Shown here: in pieces, positions 1 to 11,177 of the stretch
How the letters are laid out: every line of letters starts with the position of its first letter
Numbering within the stretch: position 1 is the stretch's first letter
From: Ixodes scapularis
Lineage: Eukaryota; Arthropoda; Arachnida; Ixodida; Ixodidae
Length of the DNA stretch: 64,000 bases
Assembly: GCF_016920785.2 (NCBI RefSeq)
Contig: NW_024609857.1
Span: 8,513,618-8,577,617, forward strand
Reading direction: 5' to 3'
Made by a program: the position numbers and the translations under genes
The notes under the pieces: model-generated
What the model saw: only the letters and a program-made list of their open reading frames with translations
Databases searched by the model: none
Told to the model about the DNA's origin: nothing

Positions 1-1820
1 TTTAGTAGATACGTTTCGTGTTTTCAATTTAACTATTAACATGCGGTTGGTTGCGTGTTATACCCTGACAACCGTACTAATAACGATAGAGTAAGGCGTG
101 CGGGCACAACCATTTAATAAAGTGTGACGCATCGTTTACAACTCGGGGTTGGTGCAGGATTGGTTTATGCACCTGATAGCTCCAATGCTATTTGATACGA
201 CTACCCGATTTATTTTGTGTCAGAAGCATACGTAGTACTTCTGATATAATCTGTTTCTTGACATATAACAACCAGACTTGGGATTAAATTATTTTTGTTT
301 TGTCTTTACAACACACACGTGAGAGATCACGTCGGCGGCGAGCTTCCACCAGCTATAAGGTGCCGGCCTGGCCGGTCATTGATTAAGGGCCTCTGTACTG
401 CCTATTCCTGATATTTCACATGTTACACACATAATGAATGTGATTATTAATCTTCTTTTCAGTAGCTTGTTATAGTTCCTAATATTGAAAAGCCTGCTTA
501 GTGTTGTTCAGAAGGGAGGTTAATTATCGGCGAGAAATAGAGACTTGCCCTCGAGCAGGGAGACCAGGGATTGGTGCCCCAAATAGCTGTAAATATTCGT
601 TTATTTAGACTTAAAATGCTACTTTACACCAATCCTAGGCACGTGTTTATTAAAAGACCATTTAAATTCTCGGGCTATTGATCTGATGATGATCGATTGA
701 TGCAATTGAAAGGTGCACGCTTATTTGTTAGTGATCAACCCACTCATTCTTACAGCACGACCAAGTAAGTAAACATTCAACATCTCGTTACGATGATTGA
801 AAACTTTCTAGTGACAACACTTCGAATGTCATATCGACCATGTGTCGAGTGAAGACGAAAAAGTGACCTTACACGACGTATTCTCGCTGCTGTTGCACAT
901 AGTCTAACTTTGAAAACAATAAAAAAGTGATGTTTTACTATTGAAAAAAAAAAATATATATATATATGTAGCCGTTCTACCCATGTCCCATAATACCACA
1001 TGAAACAACCATATAACATATTATAAGCATTTCTCTGAAAGAAGAACGCACAGGTCCATTCGATGTTTGGCTATGCTTTTGTTGCCCCACTTTACGTGCC
1101 GGATGACACAAATGTCTTCTCCCGCTGTTTCTAATAAATTTACAATGAGCGGTATTTTAACTAAATATATGTGGCTCGAGGCTGCAAATATACTTTATGC
1201 GTTTTATGATCATATTACGCGTATAAAGTAAGAAGCCCATTAAAACAGTGTATTACGCTAATAAATAATAAACCTTCCTGAGCTTCAATTTCATTTTATA
1301 TGGGTCCTTCGTGAAGTTTCATGGGATATAATTCGGAGAAGTGCCTGTACCTTTTTTTATATTTTTTTCAGTAGGGCCCAGCCTTTCAGTGAATGTTTTG
1401 CATACACGCATACACAAAATTTATTAAATATACGCGTTAAAAACATCTCAAGAGGTTTCGCGAGGCTACGATATTACTTGTACCTTGTGGTGTAAGGCAA
1501 CGATCCCTCGCTCCTGTTGCTTTCAATACGGGCGAACATTGTACCGGGGTACGCTCCTATAATCAGTCTTATGTTACATACGTCAAGGACTCTAGGTTTC
1601 TAGTTATACTAAATTACCTCTCCACAGACCCTAATCAGCATCGACAATCTCAAAGGCAGGCTGACTTCCCGTTGTTAATAGAGTCGAAATGCCCAATTAG
1701 AGTTTTGCGTTCAAAGATAAGGGGAAAAAATTCCATAATGTTAGCTTCACAAAAAGAAAAAAAATGCGTTTTTGTATTGTTTGTTTTTCCTGTGGAGAAT
1801 TGAGCGGGAAAGGGTTTTGT
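1..1820. other. unassigned AT-rich sequence
   Basis: No coding region, RNA gene or repeat that I can name. It holds a short AT microsatellite near 953-967. The reading frames here are short and follow low-complexity sequence. Confidence 0.6.
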
Positions 1821-1827
1821 CGGTGAA

Positions 1828-1895
1828 GCAACACACACGCACACATACACACGAACGCGCACACGCGTACACGCACGCAAACAAACACAAACACA
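1828..1895. repeat. CA-rich microsatellite
   Basis: Interrupted CA/CG dinucleotide run. The open frames across it, read on the minus strand, are composed almost only of Cys, Val and Arg and come from the repeat. Confidence 0.85.
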
Positions 1896-2308
1896 GTGTT
1901 TGTACGCGCTCAAACTAGTGTTGTGCCTTAAAGCTCCCGCATCGCATCCATGAGGGTACCTCATCGTCTCGGACGGCCTACAAAGGAAGCACTTTACGAT
2001 ATGCCGTGTTCGGATCTTCGGGCCCCAATAAAAGCGCGATAAAGGCCGTTCCCCCTACACCTGCTCCAGTCGGGCCGATCGGCGAAGAACCCACCCCCAT
2101 AAACTCCGCTCGTGCTTTTTTTTTTTTTTTTTTTTCCGGGAGGCTAGCGGGTTTGCTTGGTGGCCGAGAGACAGCTGAATGGGAATTCAAACAGAAGGAG
2201 CCCCGCGTTCTTTTTTACAACTCAACCGGGAATCCGCTTTATGGACAGCGAGACAACCCGCTTCGACCGAGTTGCCCCGAACGCGAGAAAATACAAAACA
2301 AAACAAGC

Positions 2309-2383
2309 CAAAACACACACACACAGACACGCACACATACGCACACACAAACACATACACACACGCACACGCACACACACACA
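2309..2383. repeat. CA-rich microsatellite
   Basis: Interrupted CA dinucleotide repeat. Frames across it read as His-Thr strings on the plus strand and Cys-Val strings on the minus strand, so none is taken as a gene. Confidence 0.9.
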
Positions 2384-2389
2384 ATTCAG

Positions 2390-3400
2390 GCCCATAGCAT
2401 CACGAGACGATGTACTTGAAACAAAAAAAAGGTAAACGAAGAAAGACACGAGGGTTTAAGAAACGCCGATAGGGGAATACGAAGAGAACATGTGTGAATA
2501 AAGAGAGCGTGTGGGGCACATCATAATGTGGATCTCTAATTGGAAAGATTAGTGGGAATGCGCAAAGCCGTAGCTGCCTTTGTCTACTCTTCACCGACTC
2601 TCTCTCCGATCAGAGAGGATAAGTGCAACCTCTGCTTCTCGCGCCGTATATATGGCGTTCGAATGCCAGGCGCCGGAGTTTGGTGTTTGGCGAACATGAT
2701 GAAGCGGGAAGCATAAAAAAAAAAACATGTAGGAGGATGTCATACTTGCTTGCATGGCTAGAATGAAGACTTCGAACGTACGGGCGAAGTATCAACGCTA
2801 ACTACGTTTATTTAACCTTTAGAGAAGCGCGAAATCGCGCTGATAATGAAGTTAGCAGGAAGCCGTTACGCTTGGTTATGCACAGTCGCAAAGAACAGCC
2901 CCAGTTGTAAATATTGAGTACAAGTATACCACTTGACCCATCCGGTCACGCTAGGGTGAATTGGGAACTCGAGGGAAGCCGCTTCTTTTTCGATGGTAAC
3001 CCATAAAACGGTAGTAAAGTGCGTTAGTCCAATAAGTGTTGGCAACACGCGTACGCAACGGCCAACATGATCAGACTCGCTGCGATCGAGGGCTATTCGG
3101 CGCCGTTCTTTGAAACAGGCCAAGTGCTGCCAAAGCCGAGGGCATGTGGGTTTATGAGTTCCGCAGTAAAGCTCCGAGTCATGGAGCAGGGGCTGCTTTA
3201 TAAGCCATTACGCCAGAGCAACAATGGTGAACTGGGATATCTGGCTGCAGCGTATACAGAGATTAGTCATCTAACGAGCGATCCCCTTGTCAATGGGTAT
3301 GGGACAACGCCCTTTGACCTGGATGCCACCGTGTGACTATACATGGTCCGGAATGCGGATTATCCCCTTTTACGCGCGAGTATTGGGGCCCACGACTAGT
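2390..3400. other. unassigned sequence
   Basis: No supported feature. The 89-residue frame near 3067-3336 matches nothing I recognise. Confidence 0.5.
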
Positions 3401-3406
3401 CAGATT

Positions 3407-3423
3407 GGGGGGGGGGGGGGGGG
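3407..3423. repeat. poly(G) tract
   Basis: Seventeen consecutive G, one of an unusually large number of long G or C runs in the window. Confidence 0.95.
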
Positions 3424-3623
3424 TGTTGTGTGTGTGTTTATACAGCCTAGAACTTGGTCTGCCTCAACGGGCGACGAGTCTCCCGGCTGTAGATGAGAAA
3501 CTTAGGCAGTGCAGTTCAACCTCTAGCCTGAGGTCTTTAATGTGAACCACGCGGTAGTGATACACGACCGCACTCCGGTACGATGCTCATCCAGATCGGA
3601 ACGGAGAGGGGTGGGGATTGAGC

Positions 3624-3838
3624 CTAAAGCCCCTCTATCCTAGAAAAAGTGGCGCCATTCATTGTTGTAGACACGCTCGAGGCACGTGCCGCGCGCCACT
3701 TTTGGGAAATTCGTAGCGTCTGAAATCTGGCTCAGTGCTGCGCTGTGCCGCGATGATGTTCCAAAGAGTTGCACGTTGCACGTGCCTCGTGCATCACCGA
3801 ACATTGCGCTACTTTTGAAACATGAAGGGGCTTTAGTG
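3624..3838. mobile_element. short foldback element, about 215 bp
   Basis: The left arm (from CTAAAGCCCCT) is matched in reverse complement by the right arm ending AGGGGCTTTAG. Complementarity continues inward through GAGGCACGTGC on the left and GCACGTGCCTC on the right, with mismatches. No coding capacity. It looks like a MITE. No target duplication was resolved, so the superfamily is unknown. Confidence 0.6.
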
Positions 3839-3863
3839 TGCGCTAGCCCACTCCGCCACTGAT

Positions 3864-3889
3864 CCCCCCCCCCCCCCCCCCCCCCCCCC
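3864..3889. repeat. poly(C) tract
   Basis: Twenty-six consecutive C just after the foldback element at 3624-3838. Such runs are prone to assembly length error. Confidence 0.95.
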
Positions 3890-4080
3890 TCGACTAGTCA
3901 AACACAAAAGTTTGGGGCCGAAGTATACAGAGCGTGCCGATTTGACTGTCGCGAGGATGGCGCCGCGTTTTTGCCGCCGAAATCCAGTCGGCACGTTCGG
4001 CGAACTTTGGGCTAAAACTTTGTGTTTGAGGATCCCAAGGCTTTGTTTGGGTAGTCTTTTAAAACGGACGCTGTTTCTGT

Positions 4081-4154
4081 GTGCGTGCGTGTGTGCGTCT
4101 GTGTGTGTGCGCGCGCGTGTGTGTGCACGTGCGTTTGTGTGTGTGTGTGTGTGG
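4081..4154. repeat. GT-rich microsatellite
   Basis: Interrupted GT/GC dinucleotide repeat. Frames through it are repeat artefacts. Confidence 0.9.
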
Positions 4155-4288
4155 GTGGGATATTTAACTAATTTAACTAGCTGATGATACAAATAGCGTA
4201 AATATTACTTACTCACCGACATTTGACGCGGTTGTGTATATAAAATATAAGACATATATTACTCTAGCCTAAGAAAATGCATATTGTG

Positions 4289-4453
4289 ATGTCCCGTTAA
4301 TATGGACACCTCCATTACCGTAAAAAATCGTCCATAATGTAAATTGTCCATAATGACGAGACAAAAATGTATGTATTTTCCTAGTTTGGCCCCGAAAGTG
4401 GTCTCCATATAGCGGGTTATCCATATTAATGGAATCCATATTAACGAGACACG
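4289..4453. mobile_element. short MITE with CCCGTTAATATGGA-like ends
   Basis: The left end CCCGTTAATATGGACACC and the right end, read in reverse complement as CTCGTTAATATGGATTCC, form imperfect terminal inverted repeats about 165 bp apart. It is followed by a TA-rich tract. Ends of this kind recall the pogo/Tc1-mariner group, but the TA duplication cannot be proved because the right flank is itself TA repeat. Confidence 0.5.
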
Positions 4454-4499
4454 ACGGTATATATATATATAACACTCGCATAAAAAAAAATTTAGTGCA

Positions 4500-5020
4500 A
4501 TATAAAATTTTTTTTAGCGACTCCCATCTAATATTGAGTTGTAATATAACAGTACCATCAAATAATTAGCCTGGTGACATTCGTGTAAAAGTCAGAACGG
4601 TCTTCTACTGTTGACGTCGGTGTAATCTCTAGTGTTATCGATTATGCTTAGCTCCCATATGTAATGCATTGAAGTCTACGATCGTGCTATAGATATTATA
4701 TATCAAAGTTCATACCGCTAAATTGCTGCTACATAGAAAACATAAGATTATTTGCGAACTCGAAAAAGCACACCCGGAAAAGTATGAATTCAATTAAATT
4801 ATATTTTATTTACAGCAATTAATGGAGAGGGATACAGTAGAAAAAGCTACTTATGGTAGCTTAAAACGTTTCTGCCTTCCATACATACTTTGAGATAATT
4901 GTCAGCAGATTGTGAAGGGCGAGGACCAGCGTGGCACGTCGAGGGGCGGCGCCGCAAGCAACACGAGAGGAGCAGAAACAAGTCAGGGGGTGAAGGCACG
5001 GCTCGTGGCAGGAGAGGCTC
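4500..5020. other. unassigned AT-rich sequence
   Basis: No gene or repeat recognised before the target duplication of the next hAT element. Confidence 0.5.
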
Positions 5021-5030
5021 GTGTGACAAG

Positions 5031-7486
5031 CAGACTTGGGGAGTAATCCGTTACAAGTGACTGATTACTCGTAATCCATTACTTTTTCAAGTAAGTTTGT
5101 AATCGCCACGTTACTTTTTTTCGGAAGTAATTTGTAATGCAATTTCATTACAAAATATTGGTAACGGATTACTTTAATTACTAATTACTTTTAAAAATAT
5201 AAGCATAATACAGCAACTGGAGCAATACGAGCAGAACATTCAGCAGCATAAAGAGAGCCAGTTCAACAAAATAGATAACATCAAAAAGGGGAGAATAGCC
5301 GAAAAGAAAACACGAATTTTTGTATCACCTCTAGAAAAACGGGCAAGTCATGTACAAATATACGAAAGACAAAGATCAAGTAAGACAAAGCCGAGTAGTG
5401 TTTCCGTCGCTTTTCATCGTGTTTTCCTCTTCTCCCTCGCAGGAGAAGCTCTTCGTGTTTATTTGTACAATTGGTTTTTTACACTGGTTAACCTTTTCCA
5501 ACTTCTTCGACGTCTCCCGCCACCTGCACAGACATCAAACGTAAGTTCGTACCCCCTCGATTCGCGGGTTCACAACTCGCGTAACAGACGATGTAGCCTC
5601 GCGCAAGGGAGTCGAATTCTCCTTGTTTTTGATGTGCGCTACTGCATTCTGGCACGCTCTCAAGGCACGGCTGAAGAGCGCCCGGAGTGAGGCTTGTGAA
5701 TGACAGGCGAATAACACGAGTCAAAAGGGGCTTTCGTAGTTCGCTTCTTTAGCTCCGAATTTCGTTGTGGAGGTAGACGCTGCTACTGAGCATGCGCACC
5801 GCTAACTTTGGCTGTGAAATTCCAGGGATCATTTCCGGAGCAAGCTAGCGGGTTGGTGGGTGTGGTTGCAGCTTTCGGTGCCTTTTCAGTTTACAGGTCA
5901 AATAGAGTGCACCTACACTCTTTCTCTTAAATACGATATTTTATTTTTACGAGGACTACCATAATACGGGCGTATGAGAAACGAAAAGTAGCGCTGCGGA
6001 ACCTTTATTAAAAAATATCAAAATTGTTCCTATACGCCTCGCAAGTGGGCTCATTTTTGTCTTCTGCGCATGAGAAAGGAAGTAGCGGTGACGTCAGAAC
6101 GCCGAGCCCTGATTGGCTGATCGCGACGCCCTATTGAGCGTCGTCTGCTCCTTTGCAACGTCGTCTGCTCGCAACGTCGTCTGCGTCTGTCTTACCTTTC
6201 CTGCGACCTTCGGAAGTGCAGGTCTTTACGAGCGAGCTCGACTTCGGCTTTCAGAGAGGGCAGACGAAATAACTCGAGCGGTACGTTGTTTTTGTCTAAC
6301 AACTAGCAGACGTGCATCAAGGAGGGAAGTCAAAGGACTCACTGGCGAGGTGTCCCGAGGCGCCGAGGTTTGTTTGCTAAGAACTGAGAGGTGAGGATGC
6401 TTAGTGTCCGCAAGTTCCCTCCCAAATACTTTTTCCCTCCTTTCGTGTGCGGCGAGACCCCTGATTCTTCAACGGCGTCGGCGGGTTGGCGCAGTTAACG
6501 TCGTCTGCTTTACGTCTGCTAGTCAAAGCGATGGCTGCTTTACCTTTCCGGCGTCTGTCGGAGATTCACCGCTTTTTTACCGGCGAGAGTCACCGTTGCC
6601 TCGAGAAACAAGGAGATAACAAAAGGAAGAAATTGACCTCTTAATCTAAAATTGAGGTCAGCGATACGGGAAGGGTTCACAAGGGTCGCGCGGGCATATT
6701 CGATTCAGCACGCCAGCCGGTCGTGGGCAGACGGTCGCCGAGTCGCGGAGTGCCTGCTAGGCCTAACTGCCGTACTCGCTTGGTCGTGTTCGTTGGAATC
6801 GTGGTCGTTGGAGCTTTTCCCGGGTGTTTCTGAATCCAGCGTTCTTGTTCGTCGTGGTCTGTTTCAAGTACTTTTTACTTTTTTTCTTGCTGCTTCAAGT
6901 TGGGACGCGTGAGAAGCGCACGTAGAAAAATAAACGTCCGTGGGTCGTCGCGACCGCGACGCTGTCGGCCATGCTGATTTGATCGTAAGAAGTGCGAAGA
7001 CATGTAGCGTCGGAGCTGTCGTAGGATTTCGTCGTAACCTGCGCAAAACTTACGAAAATTTTGTTTCGTGAATACGAATTCGTTCTTAACTTATGTCTTA
7101 CGCACATTTTGGCGTAAGATCGTTTCGTGAATCTGCACTTCCGAAAGCCGCAGGAAAGGTAAGACAGATGCAGACGACGTTGCGAGTAGACGACGTTGCA
7201 AAGGAGCAGACGATGCTCAGATACGGGGGCGCGATCAGCCAATCAGGGCTCGGCGTTCTGACGTCACCGCTACCCCCCTGCGCAAGAAGCGGACGAACTT
7301 GCCCTCCGCATTGTTTTCTGGGTAAGTGTACGCAAAAAGTAACGTGAAAGTAATTTGTAACGTAACGAGTAAAGTAATCCGTTACTTTTCAGCGAGAGTA
7401 ATTTGTAAGGGCAATTCATTCCATTTGAGGCTCGGTAATTTGTCATTGTAATCCATAATATTTTTCAAGTGACGAGCACAAGTCTG
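5031..7486. mobile_element. hAT-type element, 2.46 kb, non-autonomous
   Basis: The ends are CAGACTTG at the left and its reverse complement CAAGTCTG at the right. Flanking 8-mers GTGACAAG (5023-5030) and GTGATAAG (7487-7494) differ at one base, consistent with an aged 8-bp hAT target duplication. Just inside both ends are many copies of GTAATCCGTTAC and GTAATTTGTAA-like words, resembling the subterminal repeats of the hAT element at 11186-12806. No transposase domain is visible. A separate long-armed foldback element (6043-7311) occupies half the interior, so the pre-insertion element was about 1.2 kb. Confidence 0.75.
6043..7311. mobile_element. long-armed foldback element (family A), nested
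   Basis: About 200 bp at the left (around 6060-6230) is repeated in reverse complement at the right (around 7125-7295). The match includes TGACGTCAGAACGCCGAGCC and ATTGGCTGATCGCG, and the repeated word CAACGTCGTCTGC. The interior has no recognisable coding region. Related arms occur at 55682-57050 and 61481-61850. It lies within the hAT element at 5031-7486, so it inserted later. Confidence 0.75.
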
Positions 7487-7723
7487 GTGATAAGGCGGTC
7501 GGGGTCAGCAGAACGAGACGGAAGCCGAAGTCGGAGGAACGTGATGGCAGGAGCAGGGACAAGAATCGGACCGCGAACCGCCTCTACACGTCAGCTTGGA
7601 CTGTATTGTCCCCATGCTTGGTCATGCTTTCTCGTGACCTCCAAATGTTGTCCCCTCCCCTCCCCCTCTCTCTTTTTTAAGGATGTGCATAAAACGCGTC
7701 ACACATGAACTGTGTCGCCATTC

Positions 7724-7757
7724 CTGACGAAGGCAAGACTCTTGCCGAAACGTTGAA
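7724..7757 (+). ncRNA. hammerhead-ribozyme-like core, copy 1
   Basis: The sequence shows CTGACGA (7724-7730), a six-pair stem GGCAAG/CTTGCC closed by loop ACT, then GAAAC (7747-7751) and GTT. This order matches the hammerhead layout CUGANGA, stem II, GAAA, NUH. Penelope-like retroelements are known to carry such minimal hammerheads. The stem differs from copies 2 and 3 (GGCCGG/CCGGCC) with pairing kept, which supports a conserved RNA structure. The flanking stem I is weak, about 3 pairs. Self-cleavage is inferred, not shown. Confidence 0.55.
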
Positions 7758-7803
7758 ATAAACCTTCCGTGTTTTTGTTTCTCTGACTTGGGATTTTCAA
7801 CTT

Positions 7804-7805
<2 letters not shown>

Positions 7806-7857
<52 letters not shown>
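7806..7857. repeat. AT microsatellite
   Basis: Uninterrupted TA dinucleotide repeat of about 52 bp, left of the hammerhead palindrome. Confidence 0.95.
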
Positions 7858-7858
<1 letters not shown>

Positions 7859-7954
7859 CGGGCATGGTGGCGGGAGGCCGAAGGCGTGGGTATAAAACTG
7901 AGAAGAAAAAAACCCTTAGTGAAAAACAGCAACAATAACGGACGATTTAATCTT

Positions 7955-7990
7955 CGACGTTTCGGCCGGAGTCCGGCCTTCGTCAGGAAG
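7955..7990 (-). ncRNA. hammerhead-ribozyme-like core, copy 2
   Basis: Read on the minus strand: CTGACGA at 7986-7980, stem II GGCCGG/CCGGCC with loop ACT, and GAAAC at 7963-7959 followed by GTC. It is the mirror image of copy 3 within the palindrome. Confidence 0.55.
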
Positions 7991-7991
7991 T

Positions 7992-8030
7992 CTTCCTGAC
8001 GAAGGCCGGACTCCGGCCGAAACGTCGAAG
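7992..8030 (+). ncRNA. hammerhead-ribozyme-like core, copy 3
   Basis: CTGACGA (7996-8002), stem II GGCCGG/CCGGCC with loop ACT, GAAAC (8019-8023), then GTC. CTTC (7992-7995) can pair with GAAG (8027-8030) as a 4-bp stem I. Stem III would be only AC/GT, as in minimal hammerheads thought to act as dimers. Confidence 0.55.
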
Positions 8031-8080
8031 ATTAAATCGTCCGTTGTTGCTGTTTTCACTGAGGGTTTTTTCTTCTCAGT

Positions 8081-8084
<4 letters not shown>

Positions 8085-8123
<39 letters not shown>
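8085..8123. repeat. AT microsatellite
   Basis: TA dinucleotide repeat of about 39 bp, right of the hammerhead palindrome. Confidence 0.95.
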
Positions 8124-8125
<2 letters not shown>

Positions 8126-9600
8126 TCGAGTGAATAAAAAAAAATACACAACAATGATATACAGATATATCACAAATAAACAAAAGATTTAAAATAAAAT
8201 ATTTTCCTTCATTTTCAAGAAATGTCTTATTTGATCTTTTTACAGTTTTGTATAAATATTTTGTTTAATTAGTTCGTTAAGGGTGGATGGTACAATATGC
8301 TGTACCATTAGCAATCCGTAATTACTTACCAAATGCGGCCCCTTCCAATGCTCTAAGCAACGAATAAGATATAACACGGGGTTTGAAACAAGTGATAACA
8401 TATTAGGAAATTATATATTAATGTGATAGTTACTGTTTTTACATTTTTTTTATTAGTGTTCGTTTATACAAATAAACAACCCGTGTCAATTTTATGGTGT
8501 GCGAAAGACGAAAGTGGTTGAGAACAGAACAGGTTTCAAAACTGATTGGTATGATGCAACGATATGTTAAAGCACTCTAACGAATAGAAAACTTTTTTGA
8601 CTGCCTGTTTGTTTTATGCCAATAGTGCTTGCAGCCGATAGGAGCCACGGGGAAAATCACGGATTTCGAAATATTTCATTATCCGAGGAATAAGAGAAAT
8701 CAAACATGAATTTCCTCTCAAGTCATACGTGTTCGGTTGTCATAAGGTTTTGTATTATAGCTTCCTTCAGACCTTATATAACCTATAAAATGATTTCGTT
8801 TTACATGTCAGTTGTACTAAGCAAATAAACGGACATTCAAAGGTCGTCATTTTTTTTTTTGTTAATATGTCAATCTTTACGGTTTAAATTTGTTGGTCAG
8901 TTGGTTCCACCGTGACTGAACATCGGGACCTTCCTAAGCAAATGAGAAAACACACAAGCTTGATCCTGTTGACGAAGACTGGTAAGCACAGCATAAGTGA
9001 TGGGCTTTCCACTTATCGGCGTTCGTCTGCGTTACAGTCAAATGTTATCATTAAAAAAAATTCGGCACGTACAACACATTTTGTGTTAAAGGCCTATTGA
9101 AATGGCCAAGTTAACCGATTCCACCCATTTCCACTCAGCCTCCCGATCGCACGAGACGGGTCATATATATTGCACGGACAACCTTCCCAAGTCCTGCCCG
9201 AGGAAACAGCAAAGTACATCTCAGTTTTGATATCCCGGTGGCGGAAGAGCGGCTGTCAATCAGTCCAGCCGGGTTGCGCCAGGGGAGGTACTGTTGCAAC
9301 GCCGGATTCGATCAAGGTTTGCGGGAAGCCCAAGTAGGTTTCCAGACTACTTTCCGAGCCTTCCCGGACATTCGGTTAGTGTATGTCTGCCACAGACGAT
9401 TCTCAAGATGGAGTGAGATTCGCCCTGAATTCAAGTTGCGAAAGTATAAGGTAATTTATTCATCATTGGTGCGTCTTGTTACCAAAATTGAGTGCACGCA
9501 AAGGATTATTTGTTTTGTTTTGTTTTGCTGATACATTATAAAAAGGGTTTCGTGTTTGCGGGGGTTTTTTTTCCCTCAAATTTGGTGGGTTTTTTTTTTT
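8124..9600. other. unassigned AT-rich sequence
   Basis: No recognisable gene, RNA or element. The frames here (for example 9238-9531) match no family I know. Confidence 0.5.
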
Positions 9601-9605
9601 TTTTT

Positions 9606-10190
9606 TAGAGCCCAGCTCTTAGGCGCTTGTTTCCGGCTTGAGCGGCGTCGGGACAACCGCGCGGTGCATTTTGGAACGTTTCTCGTGATGACATCACCGC
9701 GAGTAGCATTATGGAAAAATTTCCCCGCTGAATTTAGCGGAAAAAAATTGTCTGCTAAATTTAGCGGAAAAATTTCCCCGCTAAGTATAGCGGAAAAATT
9801 CCCCGCTAAATATTGTAGGAAACGTTTCCCGCTAAATTTAGCGGGAAAATTTTACAGCTAAATTTAGCGCAGAATTTTCCCCGTTAAATTTAGTGGAAAA
9901 AATTTCCCGCCAACTTTAGCGGAAAAAAAAATTCCCCGTTATATTTAGCGGAAAAAATTCCCCGTTATATTTAGCGGAAAAAAGTTTGCGCTAAATTCAG
10001 CGGAAAGTTTAGCGAAAATTTTCTGTTAAATGGGACGCGAGCAGGAGAGGAGGAGGGGAGGGTACGGATGAGGAGGGAGGGGCATGCCCTCCTTTCATCC
10101 TCCTCCTTCCCCTCCTCCTCCTCAAGAGCTGCGCTCTAATTCGGCGTTACAGGGGAAAAATGAAAGACGTAAACGTATTTCATTTTTTTA
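9606..10190 (+). mobile_element. non-autonomous element filled with palindromic repeats, copy A
   Basis: The left module starts TAGAGCCCAGCTCTT and continues TTTCCGGCTTGAGCGGCGTC. The right module is AAGAGCTGCGCTCTA (ending 10148), followed by ATTCGGCGTTACAGGG, which is shared with the copies at 37.9 and 46.98 kb, so the true end lies further right, near 10190. The interior is a tandem array (9721-10035) and a C+T/G+A-rich stretch. No coding region. End modules match the transposase-bearing element at 46984-50857, which is its likely autonomous relative. Confidence 0.75.
9721..10035. repeat. tandem array of palindromic units
   Basis: About twelve units of roughly 25-28 bp, each built around GCTAAATTTAGC, flanked by TTCCCC and GGAAAAA. 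Units vary by point changes and small indels but keep the dyad symmetry. The same unit recurs at 38040-38400 in the related copy B. Confidence 0.85.
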
Positions 10191-10391
10191 GTTTTTACTG
10201 GTCTTTTTTTGTATCAGTTGTTGATATTGGCCAAACAATTCGGTGTTTATCCGATCGTTTAAAACATTTAACCTAAAGGTAATTGACACGGCTATAGGAA
10301 TCCACCGACCCTACGGAGCATCCGCGTTGCCCAGATTAGTCGGAAAACGTCCCCGTGCCGTTAAGAGAAAAGAACGAGATAAGGGATGTTT

Positions 10392-10441
10392 GTAATGTAA
10401 TTAAATGCAAAGGTGCAAGCGAGCTGGACAAGAATGACGAC
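10392..10441. repeat. fragment of an unclassified dispersed repeat
   Basis: A block of about 45 bp including GCAAGCGAGCTGGACAAGAA is shared, same orientation, with 26762-26815. The flanks differ, so this is a fragment of an interspersed repeat of unknown class. Confidence 0.6.
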
Positions 10442-10494
10442 AATAATCCCTGGAAAAGGGATTATTTTGTTCACCTTCTCCAGGGATTATTTTC
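10442..10494. repeat. hairpin-forming inverted repeat
   Basis: AATAATCCCTGG is followed about 30 bp later by CCAGGGATTATT. No poly(T) run follows, so it is recorded only as a hairpin. Confidence 0.6.
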
Positions 10495-10499
10495 GTCAT

Positions 10500-11177
10500 A
10501 AGAGACCTGTTTTTGCAAGAAAGAGGCAGCCGCGCGAAGTTTAAAGTGGACTGTGACTGGGTCAGCACAAAATGAAACTGTAGTGAAATACTTTCGTCCC
10601 ACGCACCTTGGATTTTTCTTTGTCAAGTACATTTTCTATTCGTAGTTTTGGGGTTAATTTTGATATTAATGAAATCGGCACGGGGACGAAGTGTTAGGGT
10701 ATATCGTTATTTACCGAAAACACGGAACTCTCGTTATAAAGATTTGAGACTTTATTTATACCGAACGTTTTGGTTCAAGTGAGTTGTTTGCGATGCCCGG
10801 AAGTTTTCCAAATCAAGCCGTATGTCTGTATTCACGACTTAATAAGTTTTAGCTTTAGTTAATTGTCTAGATAATTAGTTTTTATTTATTATTAATATTA
10901 TTTTTTTTTTCTTTTTGCAAGTTCCGGGCGTCCGTTGTGGCAATTACTTTGTTGAGGAAAAACATTTTTAAGCAGCTTATTTTTATAGATTTTTGAAAGA
11001 TTTCTTTGAAACACCCGGTAGACGTCTCCTTTGCGTTTCTGCGCTCGTTATTTGAGGTGTTTTATGAAGTCACAAGGCAGCTATTAGCGGCGAGATGTTT
11101 TGGTGGCGCCCTCCTATGATTCCCCCTTGTGACGTCATTACCTTGCGAACAACAAGTTTGATGGTGTTTGTAAATAG
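10500..11177. other. unassigned sequence
   Basis: Nothing recognisable between the hairpin and the target duplication of the next hAT element. Confidence 0.5.

Larger units (their letters stand above)
7896..8086. repeat. palindrome carrying two opposed hammerhead cores
   Basis: A near-perfect inverted repeat centred at 7991. The arms run from AACTGAGAAG on the left to CTTCTCAGTT on the right with only small indels. AT microsatellites lie on both sides. The arms would form a stable cruciform or RNA hairpin. Confidence 0.9.

Noticed and set aside
1650..1964. Open frames across the CA-rich repeat (minus strand)
   Set aside because: The protein is a translation of the microsatellite plus random flank, with no domain.
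2006..2449. Several overlapping open frames on both strands, up to 137 residues
   Set aside because: They cross a T run and a CA microsatellite, giving Phe and His-Thr strings. Openness follows low complexity.
7896..8086. Assembly artefact (inverted duplication) as the only explanation of the hammerhead palindrome
   Set aside because: The arms differ by small indels and the third core at 7724 is a diverged copy, so a real repeat is more likely. It cannot be excluded without reads.
9721..10035. CRISPR array
   Set aside because: Units are contiguous palindromes without unique spacers, in a eukaryotic transposon context.
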